Source: an uncultured Eubacteriaceae bacterium | Lineage (GTDB): Bacteria > Bacillota > Clostridia > Peptostreptococcales > Anaerovoracaceae | Assembly: GCA_903789635.1 (NCBI GenBank) | Contig: CAIFEY010000002.1 | Coordinates: forward strand, 99,587-163,586 | DNA: 64,000 bases | Reading direction: 5' to 3' | In this document: positions 50,329 through 61,462 of the stretch, in pieces | Position numbering within the stretch: position 1 is the stretch's first letter | Layout: the number at the start of each line of letters is the position of its first letter | The notes under the pieces: model-generated | What the model was told of the DNA's origin: nothing | Seen by the model: only the letters and a program-made list of their open reading frames with translations | Database searches by the model: none | Made by a program: the position numbers and the translations under genes

Positions 50329-51345
50329 ATGCTGAATGAACAATTTATCACCCTGGGAATAGAATCGAGCTGTGACGAGACGTCGATCGCCGTCGTGGCG
50401 GACGGGAGGAAGATCCTGTCGAACGTCATCTCTTCGCAGATCGCCATTCACACCAAGTTCGGCGGCGTCGTGCCGGAGATCGCCTCCCGCCACCACCTGC
50501 AGAACATCAACGCCGTCCTGCAGCAGTCGCTGGACGAGGCGGGCGTCACGCTCTCTGACGTGGACCTGATCGGCGTCACGAACGGGCCCGGGCTCATCGG
50601 CGCTGTCGTGATCGGCGTGGCGACGGCCAAGGCGCTGTCGCTCGCGTCCGGAATCCCGCTGGTCGGCGTCAACCACATGCACGGCCACGTCAGCGCCAAC
50701 TACCTCCAGTACGAGGATTTGAAGCCGCCTTTTTTGGCGCTGATCGTCTCCGGAGGGCACACGAACATCGTCGACGTGACTGACTACAACACCTGCAGGG
50801 TGCTCGGCTCGACGCGTGACGACGCCGCGGGCGAGGCCTACGACAAGGTCGCGCGCGTGATCGGCCTCGGCTACCCGGGCGGTCCCAAGGTCGACAAGGC
50901 GGCTAAGGAGGGAAACCCGGACGCCGTCCAGTTCAAGCGCGTGTACCTGGAGAAGGGAAGCTACGACTTCAGCTTCAGCGGCCTGAAGACGCAGGTCATC
51001 AACTACGTCCACACGGAGAAGATGCGCGGCCATGAGCTGTCGGTTCCGGACATCTCCGCGAGCTTCCAGCAGGCCGTCGTCGACGTCATCGTGGACGAGG
51101 CGGTTTCCGCCGCGGAAGAGCGTCGCGAGGAGAAGCTCGTCATGGCGGGCGGCGTTGCGGCCAATTCCAAGCTCAGGGAGGAGATGCAGAAGGCCTGCGA
51201 TGCGCACGGCATCCGCCTCTACCGGCCGGAGCCGGTGCTCTGCACGGACAACGGCGCGATGATCGCCTCCGCCGCATACTATAAATACAGGAAAAACGGC
51301 GCGGACGGGCTGGACCTGGATGCCTACGCCAATCTGCCGCTGTAG
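50329..51345 (+). CDS. tsaD: tRNA t6A threonylcarbamoyltransferase TsaD
   Basis: ITLGIESSCDETSIAVVADGRKILSNVISSQIAIHTKFGGVVPEIASRHH, NHMHGHV, GGVAANSKLREEM. Start uncertain (50281/50329). Confidence 0.96.
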   Translation: MLNEQFITLGIESSCDETSIAVVADGRKILSNVISSQIAIHTKFGGVVPEIASRHHLQNINAVLQQSLDEAGVTLSDVDLIGVTNGPGLIGAVVIGVATAKALSLASGIPLVGVNHMHGHVSANYLQYEDLKPPFLALIVSGGHTNIVDVTDYNTCRVLGSTRDDAAGEAYDKVARVIGLGYPGGPKVDKAAKEGNPDAVQFKRVYLEKGSYDFSFSGLKTQVINYVHTEKMRGHELSVPDISASFQQAVVDVIVDEAVSAAEERREEKLVMAGGVAANSKLREEMQKACDAHGIRLYRPEPVLCTDNGAMIASAAYYKYRKNGADGLDLDAYANLPL

Positions 51346-51377
51346 ACGATAAGGAAATGGATGTAAAGGAGTAGAGT

Positions 51378-53402
51378 ATGATTGTTTTGTCTGCGACAGA
51401 CATCACAAGGACATATGGGACAGATGTGATCCTGGATCACATCTCTTTTCATGTCAACGAGGGTGACCGGGTCGGCATCGTCGGCGCGAACGGTGCCGGA
51501 AAGACGACGCTCCTGGACATCATCGGCGGCAGGAAGGAACCGGATGAGGGCAGGTATTTTTTGTCCTCTGACGTGACCGTCGGGTATCTGCACCAGAACG
51601 ACACCTTCCAGGACGACTGCACCCTGAGGGAAGAGGTGCATCGGATTTACCACGACTTCGAGGAGGCGGAGAAGGAGATCAACGCCCTGACGCAGCAGAT
51701 CGCGCAGATGGCCGCGGACGGAAAGACGGAGACGCCGGAGTACCGCAGGACCATGGAGCGGTACGGAACGCTGCAGGACAAGTTTGAGCGGGACGGCGGG
51801 TTCTCGTATAAGAGCGAGATGCGCGGCATCCTGAACAGCATGGCGTTCGGGGAGGAGTACTACGACAAGCCGATCTCGTCCCTTTCCGGCGGCGAGCGCA
51901 CGAGGCTCGCGCTGGCCTGCCTTTTGATGAGAAAGCCGGACGTGCTGATGCTCGATGAGCCGACGAACCACCTCGACATCGGGATGCTGAACTGGCTCGA
52001 GCAGTTCCTGCGTAACTACAAGGGCACGGTGATCATGGTCTCGCATGACCGGTACTTCCTGGACCAGCTCTGCACGAGGATCTTTGAGGTCTCGCACCAC
52101 CGCCTGACGTGCTACGACGGAAACTACACCGAGTACGCGCAGAAGAAGAAGCAGCAGAGGGAGTCCGACCTGCGTGCATATAAGAAGCAGCAGGAGGAGA
52201 TCCACCGCCAGGAGGACATGATCCGCCGCTTCAAGGAGCGCGGGACGGAGCACCTGGCCAAGCGCGCGGCTTCCAGGGAGAAGATGCTCGCGCACATGGA
52301 CGTCCTGGAGCCCCCGGATTCTGACGGTCCGTCGCTGAACGTGAACTTTCGCCAGGACTACGAGACGGGCAACGACGTCCTGCTCGGCGAGGACGTCGGC
52401 GAGTCGTTCCGCACCGACGACGGCGTGAGGAGGCTCTTTCAGCACGCGGACTTCGACATCAAGAAGGGCGAGCGGATCTGCATCGTCGGCCCGAACGGGA
52501 TCGGAAAGACGACGCTGCTACGCCTGATGCTTGGCGAGATCCGCCCGACGGAGGGAAAGATCCGGGTCGGCAGGAACGTGAAGTTCGGCTACTATGACCA
52601 GCGTCAGGAACAGCTCCACGACGACAAGACCGTCCTGGAAGAGGTCCACAGCTCGTACCGCCTGTATAAGGAGGGGGAGATCCGAAGCTTCCTGGGCCGG
52701 TTCCTGTTCCGGGGAGACCAGGTCTTCACGCAGGTCGGGTCCCTGTCCGGAGGAGAGAAGGCGCGCCTTGCGCTGCTGAAGCTGATGATGAGCGGCTCTA
52801 ACGTGCTGATGCTCGACGAGCCGACCAACCATCTCGACATCGAGTCGAAGGAGGTGTTCGAGGAGGCCCTGAGGGAGTTCCCGGGCACGATCGTCGCCGT
52901 CTCCCACGACCGTTACTTCCTGAACCAGATCGCGACCAAAATCTACGAGCTTGGGCCGGAGGGAATCACCAAGTACGAGGGCGGCTTCGACTACTACGAG
53001 GAGAAGAAGCAGGAGACCGCGTCCGGCAAGCAGTACCTGAACCAGATGAGAGACCTCGTCGGGGAGGCGGATTCCAAGCGCCGCGAGGCCTTCGGTGCCC
53101 AGCAGGACGGGGGTAACGGCGGTGAGGCAGGGACTTTGTCCGCGCAGCCGCTGTCGTCGGAAGAGGAGCGTGCACAGAAGAAAAAGCGCCAGGCCGAGGA
53201 GCGCAGAAAACAGAGAAAAATTGAACAACTCGAGGCGAGGATATCCGAACTCGAAGAAGAGATTGAGGAAATTCAGAAGCAGATGTGCGACCCGAAGATT
53301 TTGTCGAATTCCAAGAAATTGACAGAGTTGGACAAGAAACAGACGGAGGCGCAGGAAGAGCTGGACCGTTCTTATGACGAGTGGGCCCAGCTAGATGAAT
53401 AA
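51378..53402 (+). CDS. ABC-F family ATP-binding protein
   Basis: Two NBDs: GANGAGKTT / LSGGERTRLALACLL and GPNGIGKTT / LSGGEKARLALLKLM; no TM segments; C-terminal coiled coil. Confidence 0.94.
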   Translation: MIVLSATDITRTYGTDVILDHISFHVNEGDRVGIVGANGAGKTTLLDIIGGRKEPDEGRYFLSSDVTVGYLHQNDTFQDDCTLREEVHRIYHDFEEAEKEINALTQQIAQMAADGKTETPEYRRTMERYGTLQDKFERDGGFSYKSEMRGILNSMAFGEEYYDKPISSLSGGERTRLALACLLMRKPDVLMLDEPTNHLDIGMLNWLEQFLRNYKGTVIMVSHDRYFLDQLCTRIFEVSHHRLTCYDGNYTEYAQKKKQQRESDLRAYKKQQEEIHRQEDMIRRFKERGTEHLAKRAASREKMLAHMDVLEPPDSDGPSLNVNFRQDYETGNDVLLGEDVGESFRTDDGVRRLFQHADFDIKKGERICIVGPNGIGKTTLLRLMLGEIRPTEGKIRVGRNVKFGYYDQRQEQLHDDKTVLEEVHSSYRLYKEGEIRSFLGRFLFRGDQVFTQVGSLSGGEKARLALLKLMMSGSNVLMLDEPTNHLDIESKEVFEEALREFPGTIVAVSHDRYFLNQIATKIYELGPEGITKYEGGFDYYEEKKQETASGKQYLNQMRDLVGEADSKRREAFGAQQDGGNGGEAGTLSAQPLSSEEERAQKKKRQAEERRKQRKIEQLEARISELEEEIEEIQKQMCDPKILSNSKKLTELDKKQTEAQEELDRSYDEWAQLDE

Positions 53403-53446
53403 TCTGACAATGTTTGCTGCATAAGGATAAATTGGCCTGGTTGTGG

Positions 53447-53475
53447 TTGATTCTGGAAAAAATATGGGTTATAAT
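53447..53475 (+). promoter_or_regulatory. sigma-A promoter of acpP
   Basis: TTGATT-17 nt-TATAAT. Confidence 0.7.
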
Positions 53476-53513
53476 GTGTGAAGTATCTAAAGATACTAGA
53501 GGAGGGCGAGACT

Positions 53514-53747
53514 ATGGTTTTTGAGAAAATCAGAGATATCATCGTAGATCAGCTAAGCGTAGATAAGTCAATGGTAACCATGGACACCAACATGACGAAG
53601 GATCTGGAAGCAGATTCGCTCGACGCGGTAGAAATCATCATGGCGATTGAGGAAGATTTCGATATCGAGATTCCAGATGAGGAAGCTGAGAAGTTCCAGG
53701 TTGTCGGCGACTTAGTCAAGTACGTAGAAGCCAGCACAGCGGAATAG
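53514..53747 (+). CDS. acpP: acyl carrier protein
   Basis: [61 protein letters not shown] (DSLD phosphopantetheine site). Confidence 0.96.
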   Translation: MVFEKIRDIIVDQLSVDKSMVTMDTNMTKDLEADSLDAVEIIMAIEEDFDIEIPDEEAEKFQVVGDLVKYVEASTAE

Positions 53748-53757
53748 ACGATTGGAA

Positions 53758-53784
53758 CCGCCTCGCGCAGGCGGATTTTTTTTC
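53758..53784 (+). terminator. intrinsic terminator after acpP
   Basis: CCGCCT-CGCGC-AGGCGG A TTTTTTTT. Confidence 0.9.
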
Positions 53785-53901
53785 TAATGTATTGTTAAAA
53801 TTTTGTTGATCTAAACGATTAGTTTAAACCAATGAATATTGATATGGCACAGAAAACGCGCGTGAAAACGCCGCAGGGGTCTGCGCCAGAGGGAGGGACA
53901 T

Positions 53902-54576
53902 GTGAGAAATAAGAATTCTAAAATCTCCAACGCAGTCATCAGACGACTGCCAAGATACCGGCGTTATCTGATCGAGCTGAAAAAGAAGGGCGTTGAGAAA
54001 ATTTCTTCTAAGGACTTCAGTGCAATGATCGGATACACCGCTTCACAGATCCGTCAGGACCTGAACAATTTCGGCGATTTCGGTCAGCAGGGCTACGGCT
54101 ACAGCGTAGCGGAGCTGTATAAGGAAATCAGCAAGATTCTGGGACTGGACAGGGACTACACGATGGTTCTGGTCGGTGCCGGAAACCTGGGTCAGGCGAT
54201 CTCCAAGTATGCGGTCAGCCTGATTGAAGAGGGATTCCAGCTCAGCGCTGCATTCGAGATCGATCCGGAGAGAATCGGAAAGACGATCGAGGGAATTCCG
54301 ATTTACGACTACGAGGAAATGGAAGAGTACGTAGAGAAGAACCACATCGACATCGGTGTCATCTGCGTAAACCGCGGAAACGCACAGGAAGTTGCGGATC
54401 GTCTGTCAGCGGCAGGCGCCAAGGGAATCTGGAACTTCGCTCTGGTCGACCTCAAGGTGCCGGACACGGTCGCCCTGGAGTCGGTACACCTCTCCGACAC
54501 GCTCCACTCGCTGGCATACCACATGAACGATATCCGCCAGACGGGCGTCAAGGGCGTAAGCCTGGACGAGGACTAG
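53902..54576 (+). CDS. rex: redox-sensing transcriptional repressor Rex
   Basis: AVIRRLPRYRRYLIELKKKGVEKISSKDFSAMIGYTASQIRQDLNNFGDFGQQGYGYSVAELYKEI, VLVGAGNLGQAI. Confidence 0.96.
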   Translation: MRNKNSKISNAVIRRLPRYRRYLIELKKKGVEKISSKDFSAMIGYTASQIRQDLNNFGDFGQQGYGYSVAELYKEISKILGLDRDYTMVLVGAGNLGQAISKYAVSLIEEGFQLSAAFEIDPERIGKTIEGIPIYDYEEMEEYVEKNHIDIGVICVNRGNAQEVADRLSAAGAKGIWNFALVDLKVPDTVALESVHLSDTLHSLAYHMNDIRQTGVKGVSLDED

Positions 54577-54821
54577 CGCACCGCGCCATTCGCGCATCGT
54601 GCACTGTGCATTCGCGTGCCGTGAATCACACGCAGCGGATACGCGCACTTACGTATTGTTGTGAATTGGAGAAGCCATCGTGAAACAACTGGTAAACGGC
54701 CGGTACAACGACTGGTATTATGAAGAATTCGGGGAATAAATCTCATCTCAACAGATTTATTGATTCATACAATCACATACGATCTCAAAATAATAAAAAC
54801 AAAACAAAATAGAAAAGATAA

Positions 54822-54854
54822 AGGAGCTGTGGTTGTGCAGCTCCTCTATTTTTT
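54822..54854 (+). terminator. intrinsic terminator
   Basis: AGGAGCTG-TGGTTGTG-CAGCTCCT CTATTTTTT. Confidence 0.8.
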
Positions 54855-55002
54855 GCGCCGGCGGCGGGCGGCCCGCAGGCAGGATGAGAAACGGGCGGCC
54901 CGCAGGGACGCCGCGCTCGGAAAACATGGGAAGGCGGGAGGGTTTTCGGAGCGCGGTGCGGTCAGGGAGCGGCGGAGCGGCGAGGGCGCAGGTCGCAGAA
55001 AA

Positions 55003-55045
55003 TAAAAAAACAACCCGCCGCTTCCTTTCGGAAACAGCGGGTTAT
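55003..55045 (-). terminator. terminator of the ferredoxin gene
   Basis: Minus strand: AACCCGCTGTTTCC-GAAA-GGAAGCGGCGGGTTGTTTTTTT. Confidence 0.85.
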
Positions 55046-55075
55046 TCATTTACATTCTGTATGACGTCTGGTCAA

Positions 55076-55249
55076 TTAAGCCTCTGCAGGTGCTCCTACA
55101 GGACATACGCCAGCGCAAGCTCCGCAGCTGATGCACTTGTCCTCATCGATTACGTATGCAGCGTCTCCCTGGGAGATAGCCTCTACCGGGCACTCTGCCT
55201 CGCAAGCTCCGCAGCTGATGCAAGCTCCGTCATTAATCTTATAAGCCAT
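55076..55249 (-). CDS. 2[4Fe-4S] ferredoxin
   Basis: Manual minus-strand translation MAYKINDGACISCGACEAECPVEAISQGDAAYVIDEDKCISCGACAGVCPVGAPAEA*: two CxxCxxCxxxCP clusters. Absent from the ORF track because it is <60 aa. Confidence 0.96.
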   Translation of the reverse strand: MAYKINDGACISCGACEAECPVEAISQGDAAYVIDEDKCISCGACAGVCPVGAPAEA

Positions 55250-55323
55250 TGGTATTACCTCCTTGTAAAAACCCGTTATCTGTGTATACTATGGATTATA
55301 GCAGAAAGGATTGAATTAGTAAA

Positions 55324-56157
55324 GTGAAAGTATATTCTTTAACAGGCCGGAGCGGCACAGGAAAAAGTTATCAGGCCATAAGCATTTGCAAGGCTTTGCG
55401 GATCGACGCCATCATCGATGACGGACTGTTCATCTATAAAAACAGAGTGGAGGCGGGGCACTCCGCGAAGAGGGAGAAGACCAAGGTCGGCGCGATTAAG
55501 GCGGCCGTTTTTGTGCGCCCTGAGCACCGCAGGGAGGTCCGCGACCGCATTAAAGAAATCAATCCTAAGAGTATCCTGATCCTCGGGACGTCGGACGGCA
55601 TGGCGGACAAAATCTGCGAGATGCTGGATCTGCCGCCGGTTTTCCGGCGGATTCACATCGAGGACATCACGACCGAGGCGGAGCGCGAGACGGCCAGGAA
55701 GCAGCGCGACGTCCAGGGCAAGCACGTCATCCCGGCGGCTGCCCCGCAGCTCAAGCGCGACTTTGCCGGCTATTTCTTCAACCCGATGAAGATTATCCGG
55801 GAAGGAAAATTTTTTGTCGCCGGAGCGACCTCGAACACGAACATGGAGAAGACCGTCGTGCGTCCATCGTTCAGCTACCTGGGCGAGTTCTTCATCTCCG
55901 ACACCGTGATCACCGACATCGCGCGCTGCGTGGCCGAGGAGTACGACTGCGTCGCCGAGGTGCGCAAAGTCTACGAGAACGCGGCCGCCGAGGCCCTCTG
56001 CATCTCCGTCACGATCGTCTTCCGCTCGGGCGGGAACATCTTGGAGCAGACCGCCCGCTTCCAGAAGCGCCTCGCCGAGCAGGTGGAGGAGATGACGGCG
56101 TTCATCGTCGAGAAGGTCGACGTCGAGATCGTCGCGGTCGAGGAGCGTACGGCATGA
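55324..56157 (+). CDS. P-loop ATPase with C-terminal Asp23/Gls24-like domain
   Basis: N-terminal VYSLTGRSGTGKSYQAISI (Walker A); C-terminal IARCVAEEYDCVAEVRKVYENAAAEALCISVTIVFRSGGNILEQTARFQKRLAEQVEEMTAFIVEKVDVEIVAVE resembles Asp23/Gls24. Confidence 0.65.
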   Translation: MKVYSLTGRSGTGKSYQAISICKALRIDAIIDDGLFIYKNRVEAGHSAKREKTKVGAIKAAVFVRPEHRREVRDRIKEINPKSILILGTSDGMADKICEMLDLPPVFRRIHIEDITTEAERETARKQRDVQGKHVIPAAAPQLKRDFAGYFFNPMKIIREGKFFVAGATSNTNMEKTVVRPSFSYLGEFFISDTVITDIARCVAEEYDCVAEVRKVYENAAAEALCISVTIVFRSGGNILEQTARFQKRLAEQVEEMTAFIVEKVDVEIVAVEERTA

Positions 56158-57229
56158 CCCGGACAAAATCCACGCCGGATCCGCAGAATCCCGGCCTGAT
56201 GGGCGCTGGGACGGCCGCGGCCGGCGGAAAATCCACGGAAAGCCGCGGGAAAACAGTTGCATCGGGCAGAAAAACAACGGATAAGCGCGGCAAATCCGTT
56301 ACGGAAAACGGTAAATCAGCCGCCGCCCGCGGAAAGTCCGGCAGCGGGCGTGGGAAGTCGAAATTGACGCTCAGCTGGGAGGAGCGCACGAACACGCTGA
56401 CCGTCGAGGGGCTGGAGTGTTTCCGGCTGGAGGACATCCTGACGTGCGGGCAGTGCTTCCGGTGGCGGCGGCTGGATGACGGCGGCTGGGACATCGCGGC
56501 GGGCGGTCATCTGGTGCGGGCGTATGAGGTGCCGGATGACCGGACCGCGGTACGGTTTGTCGGGTGCAGTGTGCAGGAATTTAATGAGTTCTGGTTTAAT
56601 TACTTTGATCTCGGGAGAAACTACAGGCCGCTGCAGCGGAGGCTGATGAAGGGCGATCCGGTCATGCGGAAGGCCGTTCGGTTTGGCGAAGGAATCCGGA
56701 TTCTGCAGCAGGACATCTGGGAGACGATGGTGATGTTCATCATTTCGCAGAACAACAACATCCCGCGGATCCAGGGCTGCGTGGAGCGGCTCTGCCGGCA
56801 GGGAGGTGAGGTGCTTGAGGATTGTTTTTTGTCGGACAGCGAGCTTAAGGGGAGGATCCCGGGGCCGGAGGTGCTGGCAGAGATGACCGCAGAGGACCTC
56901 GCGCCGGTTCGGCTGGGGTACCGGGCCAAGTATCTGGTCCAGACGGCGCGGCGCGTGATGGAATGCGGGCTGCCGGGCTCGTACGAGGAGCTTCTCGCGT
57001 GCAGCGGGATCGGGCCCAAGGTCGCGCAGTGCATCCAGCTGTTCGGGCTGCATGATTTATCCGCGTTCCCGATCGACGTCTGGGTGATGCGGCTGATGCA
57101 CGAGCTCTACGGGCTGGACCCTAAGGAAAAAAACACATGGCCGTCTACGCGGAGGAACACTTCGGCGATCTCGCCGGGTTAGCCCAGCAGTACCTCTTCT
57201 ATTACCGAAGAAGCGGGCTTGAGAGGTAA
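56154..57229 (+). CDS. 8-oxoguanine DNA glycosylase (OGG family, HhH-GPD), split by -1 frameshift at 57128-57134
   Basis: FRLEDILTCGQCFRWRRLDDGGWDIAAGG, IRILQQDIWETMVMFIISQNNNIPRIQGCVERLC, LLACSGIGPKVAQCIQLFGLHDLSAFPIDVWVMRLMHELYG. Frame 0 ends at 57182; the -1 frame continues HMAVYAEEHFGDLAGLAQQYLFYYRRSGLER* to 57229, the expected family C-terminus. Confidence 0.85.
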
Positions 57230-57267
57230 ATTTTGCCTGAAAAACCAAAGAAAAATCGAAATAACAG

Positions 57268-57296
57268 TTGACAAAAAAAGGGCACGGCTCTACAAT
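57268..57296 (+). promoter_or_regulatory. sigma-A promoter of groESL
   Basis: TTGACA-17 nt-TACAAT. Confidence 0.85.
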
Positions 57297-57307
57297 AGAA
57301 ACAGTGA

Positions 57308-57333
57308 TTAGCACTCAGATAAGCGAGTGCTAA
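57308..57333 (+). promoter_or_regulatory. CIRCE element (HrcA operator) with 8-nt spacer
   Basis: TTAGCACTC-AGATAAGC-GAGTGCTAA, perfect 9-bp arms, upstream of groES. Confidence 0.93.
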
Positions 57334-57418
57334 CAAATCCGGAACGGAGGTGCTCAGCATCACGGTGCCGGACATTCATGCGCAAGCAAATTATCATATA
57401 GATCAGGAGGTAAGGAAG

Positions 57419-57700
57419 ATGAGTTTTGGCATCAAACCATTGGGAAGCAGAGTAGTGATCAAGAAGGCAGAGGCTGAGGAGAAGTCCGAGGGGGGAATCA
57501 TCCTGACCAGCTCCGCACAGGAGAAGCCGCAGTACGCGGAGGTCGTAGCCGTTGGCCCGGGAACTAAGGATGAGCCGATGGAAGTCAAGGTTGGTGATAC
57601 GGTCGTATTCGCGAAGTATGCGGGAACCGAGATCAAGTTCGAGGGTGAGGAGTACACCATCATGAAGCAGTCTGACTGCCTCGCCGTAATCGAGAAATAG
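57419..57700 (+). CDS. groES: co-chaperonin GroES
   Basis: [48 protein letters not shown]. Start corrected from 57350. Confidence 0.97.
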   Translation: MSFGIKPLGSRVVIKKAEAEEKSEGGIILTSSAQEKPQYAEVVAVGPGTKDEPMEVKVGDTVVFAKYAGTEIKFEGEEYTIMKQSDCLAVIEK

Positions 57701-57728
57701 TACTGCCCGGATGGGCTTTTTTCAATAG

Positions 57729-59396
<1,668 letters not shown>

Positions 59397-59442
59397 TCAC
59401 GCCGGTTCTCGCCAGACGACATATAATAATAGTATATAATGA

Positions 59443-59485
59443 AGAGGATTTCCGGGAGGTTTATTTCCGGAGATCCTCTTTTTTT
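59443..59485 (+). terminator. intrinsic terminator after groEL
   Basis: AGAGGATttCCGG...CCGGagATCCTCT TTTTTT. Confidence 0.85.
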
Positions 59486-59595
59486 GTTTGGGGAATTCCG
59501 GTGCGCGGGGCGGCTCTTCCCCGCGGGCGGTTTTGACTGCAGATACGGCTCGCCCGCCCGCATCGACAACTTCAATTACGCCCCTCCTGTTTTTC

Positions 59596-59624
59596 TTGCT
59601 TTCTTAATCCAATTGGTATAAAAT
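59596..59624 (+). promoter_or_regulatory. putative sigma-A promoter of guaB
   Basis: TTGCTT-17 nt-TAAAAT. Confidence 0.5.
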
Positions 59625-59858
59625 ACTTCTAATCTGTATCCGGTATGCAAGCCGCAAACCGGAATTTAAGCGTATACGCGCGGACGGCACGGCGGGAAAT
59701 CAGTCGGCATCGGGCATCGGAAATTGTGATTCCGGGACCGAAAACCGGGGGAGCGATAATCCCAGGATTCGAAGTGCCGCGGCAGGCGGCGCGCTTCAGA
59801 AAAGAAAGAACATTGTATTGCATTTTGAGTTATTAGATGGAAGGCAGGAGGAGAACAT

Positions 59859-61370
59859 ATGGCACAGTATTTTGATGAACCAAGCAGGACGTTTAACGAG
59901 TATCTGCTCATCCCGGGTTACACATCCAGAGAGTGCGTCCCGGAGAACGTCTCGCTGAAGACACCGATTGTAAAGTTTAAGAAGGGTGAAGAACCGGAAC
60001 TTTCCGCTAACATTCCGCTGGTTTCTGCTGCGATGCAGGCTGTATCCAATGACAAGATGGCTGTTGCACTCGCGAAGGAAGGCGGAATTTCATTTATTTA
60101 CTGTTCCCAGTCCATCGAGGACGAGGCTGCCATGGTTAAGCGTGCCAAGGAGTACAAGGCCGGATTCGTCAGAAGCGACAGCAACCTGCGTCCGGACCAG
60201 ACGATGAAGGACGTTCTCGAGCTGAAGAAGAAGAGCGGCCACTCCACGATCGCGATCACGGAGGACGGAACCGCCGAGGGTAAGATCGTCGGACTCGTCA
60301 CGAGCAGAGACTACCGTGTGAGCCGCATGGATCCGGACACCAAGATCTCCGAGTTCATGACCCCGTTCGAGAAGCTGATCACCGCTGACGTCGGCTGCAC
60401 GCTGAGCGAGGCGAACGACATCCTCTGGGACAACAAGCTGAACGCACTTCCTGTCATCGACGATCAGCAGAGACTCGCATACTTCGTATTCCGCAAGGAC
60501 TACGACAGCCATAAATCCAACCCGAACGAGCTCCTCGACGAGAACAAGCGCTACATCGTCGGAGCAGCAGTCAACACCAGAGACTATGCAGAGCGCATCC
60601 CGGCACTGGTTGATGCTGGTGCAGATGTACTTTGTCTGGACTCCTCCGAGGGATACTCGGTATGGCAGGCAGACGCGCTGAAGTGGACGAGAGACCATTA
60701 CGGAGACAAAGTAAAGCTGGGCGCCGGCAATGTCGTTGATGCTGAGGGCTTCCGCTTCCTGGCCAATGCGGGCGCTGACTTTGTCAAAATCGGAATCGGC
60801 GGCGGATCCATCTGCATCACGCGTGAGCAGAAGGGAATGGGAAGAGGACAGGCTACGGCCGTCATCGACGTCGCAAGGGCGAGAGACGAGTACTTCCGCG
60901 AGACGGGCGTTTATGTTCCTATCTGCTCCGACGGCGGAATTGTATACGATTACCACATGACGCTGGCACTGGCCATGGGCGCCGACTTCATCATGCTCGG
61001 AAGATACTTCGCGAGATTCGACGAGTCCCCGACCAACCGCCTGAACATCAACGGAAACTACGTCAAGGAGTACTGGGGCGAGGGTTCCAACAGAGCCCGC
61101 AACTGGCAGAGATACGACCTCGGCGGAGACGGCGGAAAGATGAAGTTCGAGGAGGGCGTAGATTCCTACGTTCCGTACGCCGGCGGACTGCACGAGAACG
61201 TGACGCTGTCCCTGAACAAGGTGAAGTCCACGATGTGCAACTGCGGCATGACCAACATCCACGACCTGCAGAAGGACGCCAAGCTGACGCTCGTATCCGC
61301 GACCTCCATCGTCGAGGGCGGTGCGCACGACGTCATCCTGCGCGACTCCAGCCAGAATTCCATTCGTTAA
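59859..61370 (+). CDS. guaB: IMP dehydrogenase
   Basis: [34 protein letters not shown] pair, [49 protein letters not shown]. Confidence 0.95.
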   Translation: MAQYFDEPSRTFNEYLLIPGYTSRECVPENVSLKTPIVKFKKGEEPELSANIPLVSAAMQAVSNDKMAVALAKEGGISFIYCSQSIEDEAAMVKRAKEYKAGFVRSDSNLRPDQTMKDVLELKKKSGHSTIAITEDGTAEGKIVGLVTSRDYRVSRMDPDTKISEFMTPFEKLITADVGCTLSEANDILWDNKLNALPVIDDQQRLAYFVFRKDYDSHKSNPNELLDENKRYIVGAAVNTRDYAERIPALVDAGADVLCLDSSEGYSVWQADALKWTRDHYGDKVKLGAGNVVDAEGFRFLANAGADFVKIGIGGGSICITREQKGMGRGQATAVIDVARARDEYFRETGVYVPICSDGGIVYDYHMTLALAMGADFIMLGRYFARFDESPTNRLNINGNYVKEYWGEGSNRARNWQRYDLGGDGGKMKFEEGVDSYVPYAGGLHENVTLSLNKVKSTMCNCGMTNIHDLQKDAKLTLVSATSIVEGGAHDVILRDSSQNSIR

Positions 61371-61396
61371 TTTTTGCAGCATAAAATAGAATGACG

Positions 61397-61435
61397 CGTC
61401 TGCTGAATGACCTTCGGCAGACGTTATCGTTTTTT
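61397..61435 (+). terminator. putative terminator between guaB and guaA
   Basis: CGTCTGCtGAA-tgacc-TTCgGCAGACG followed after 6 nt by T-run. Confidence 0.5.
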
Positions 61436-61462
61436 AGATACTGAGACAGTTTGGAGATTACT

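Noticed and set aside
53795-53815. Rex operator upstream of rex (TTGTTAAAATTTTGTTGA)
   Set aside because: Left half matches the Rex consensus TTGTTAA-N4-TTAACAA but the right half does not; too weak to call.
59630-59858. Purine riboswitch upstream of guaB
   Set aside because: I could not find the conserved P1/J2-3 and loop-loop motifs; only kept as an unexplained leader.
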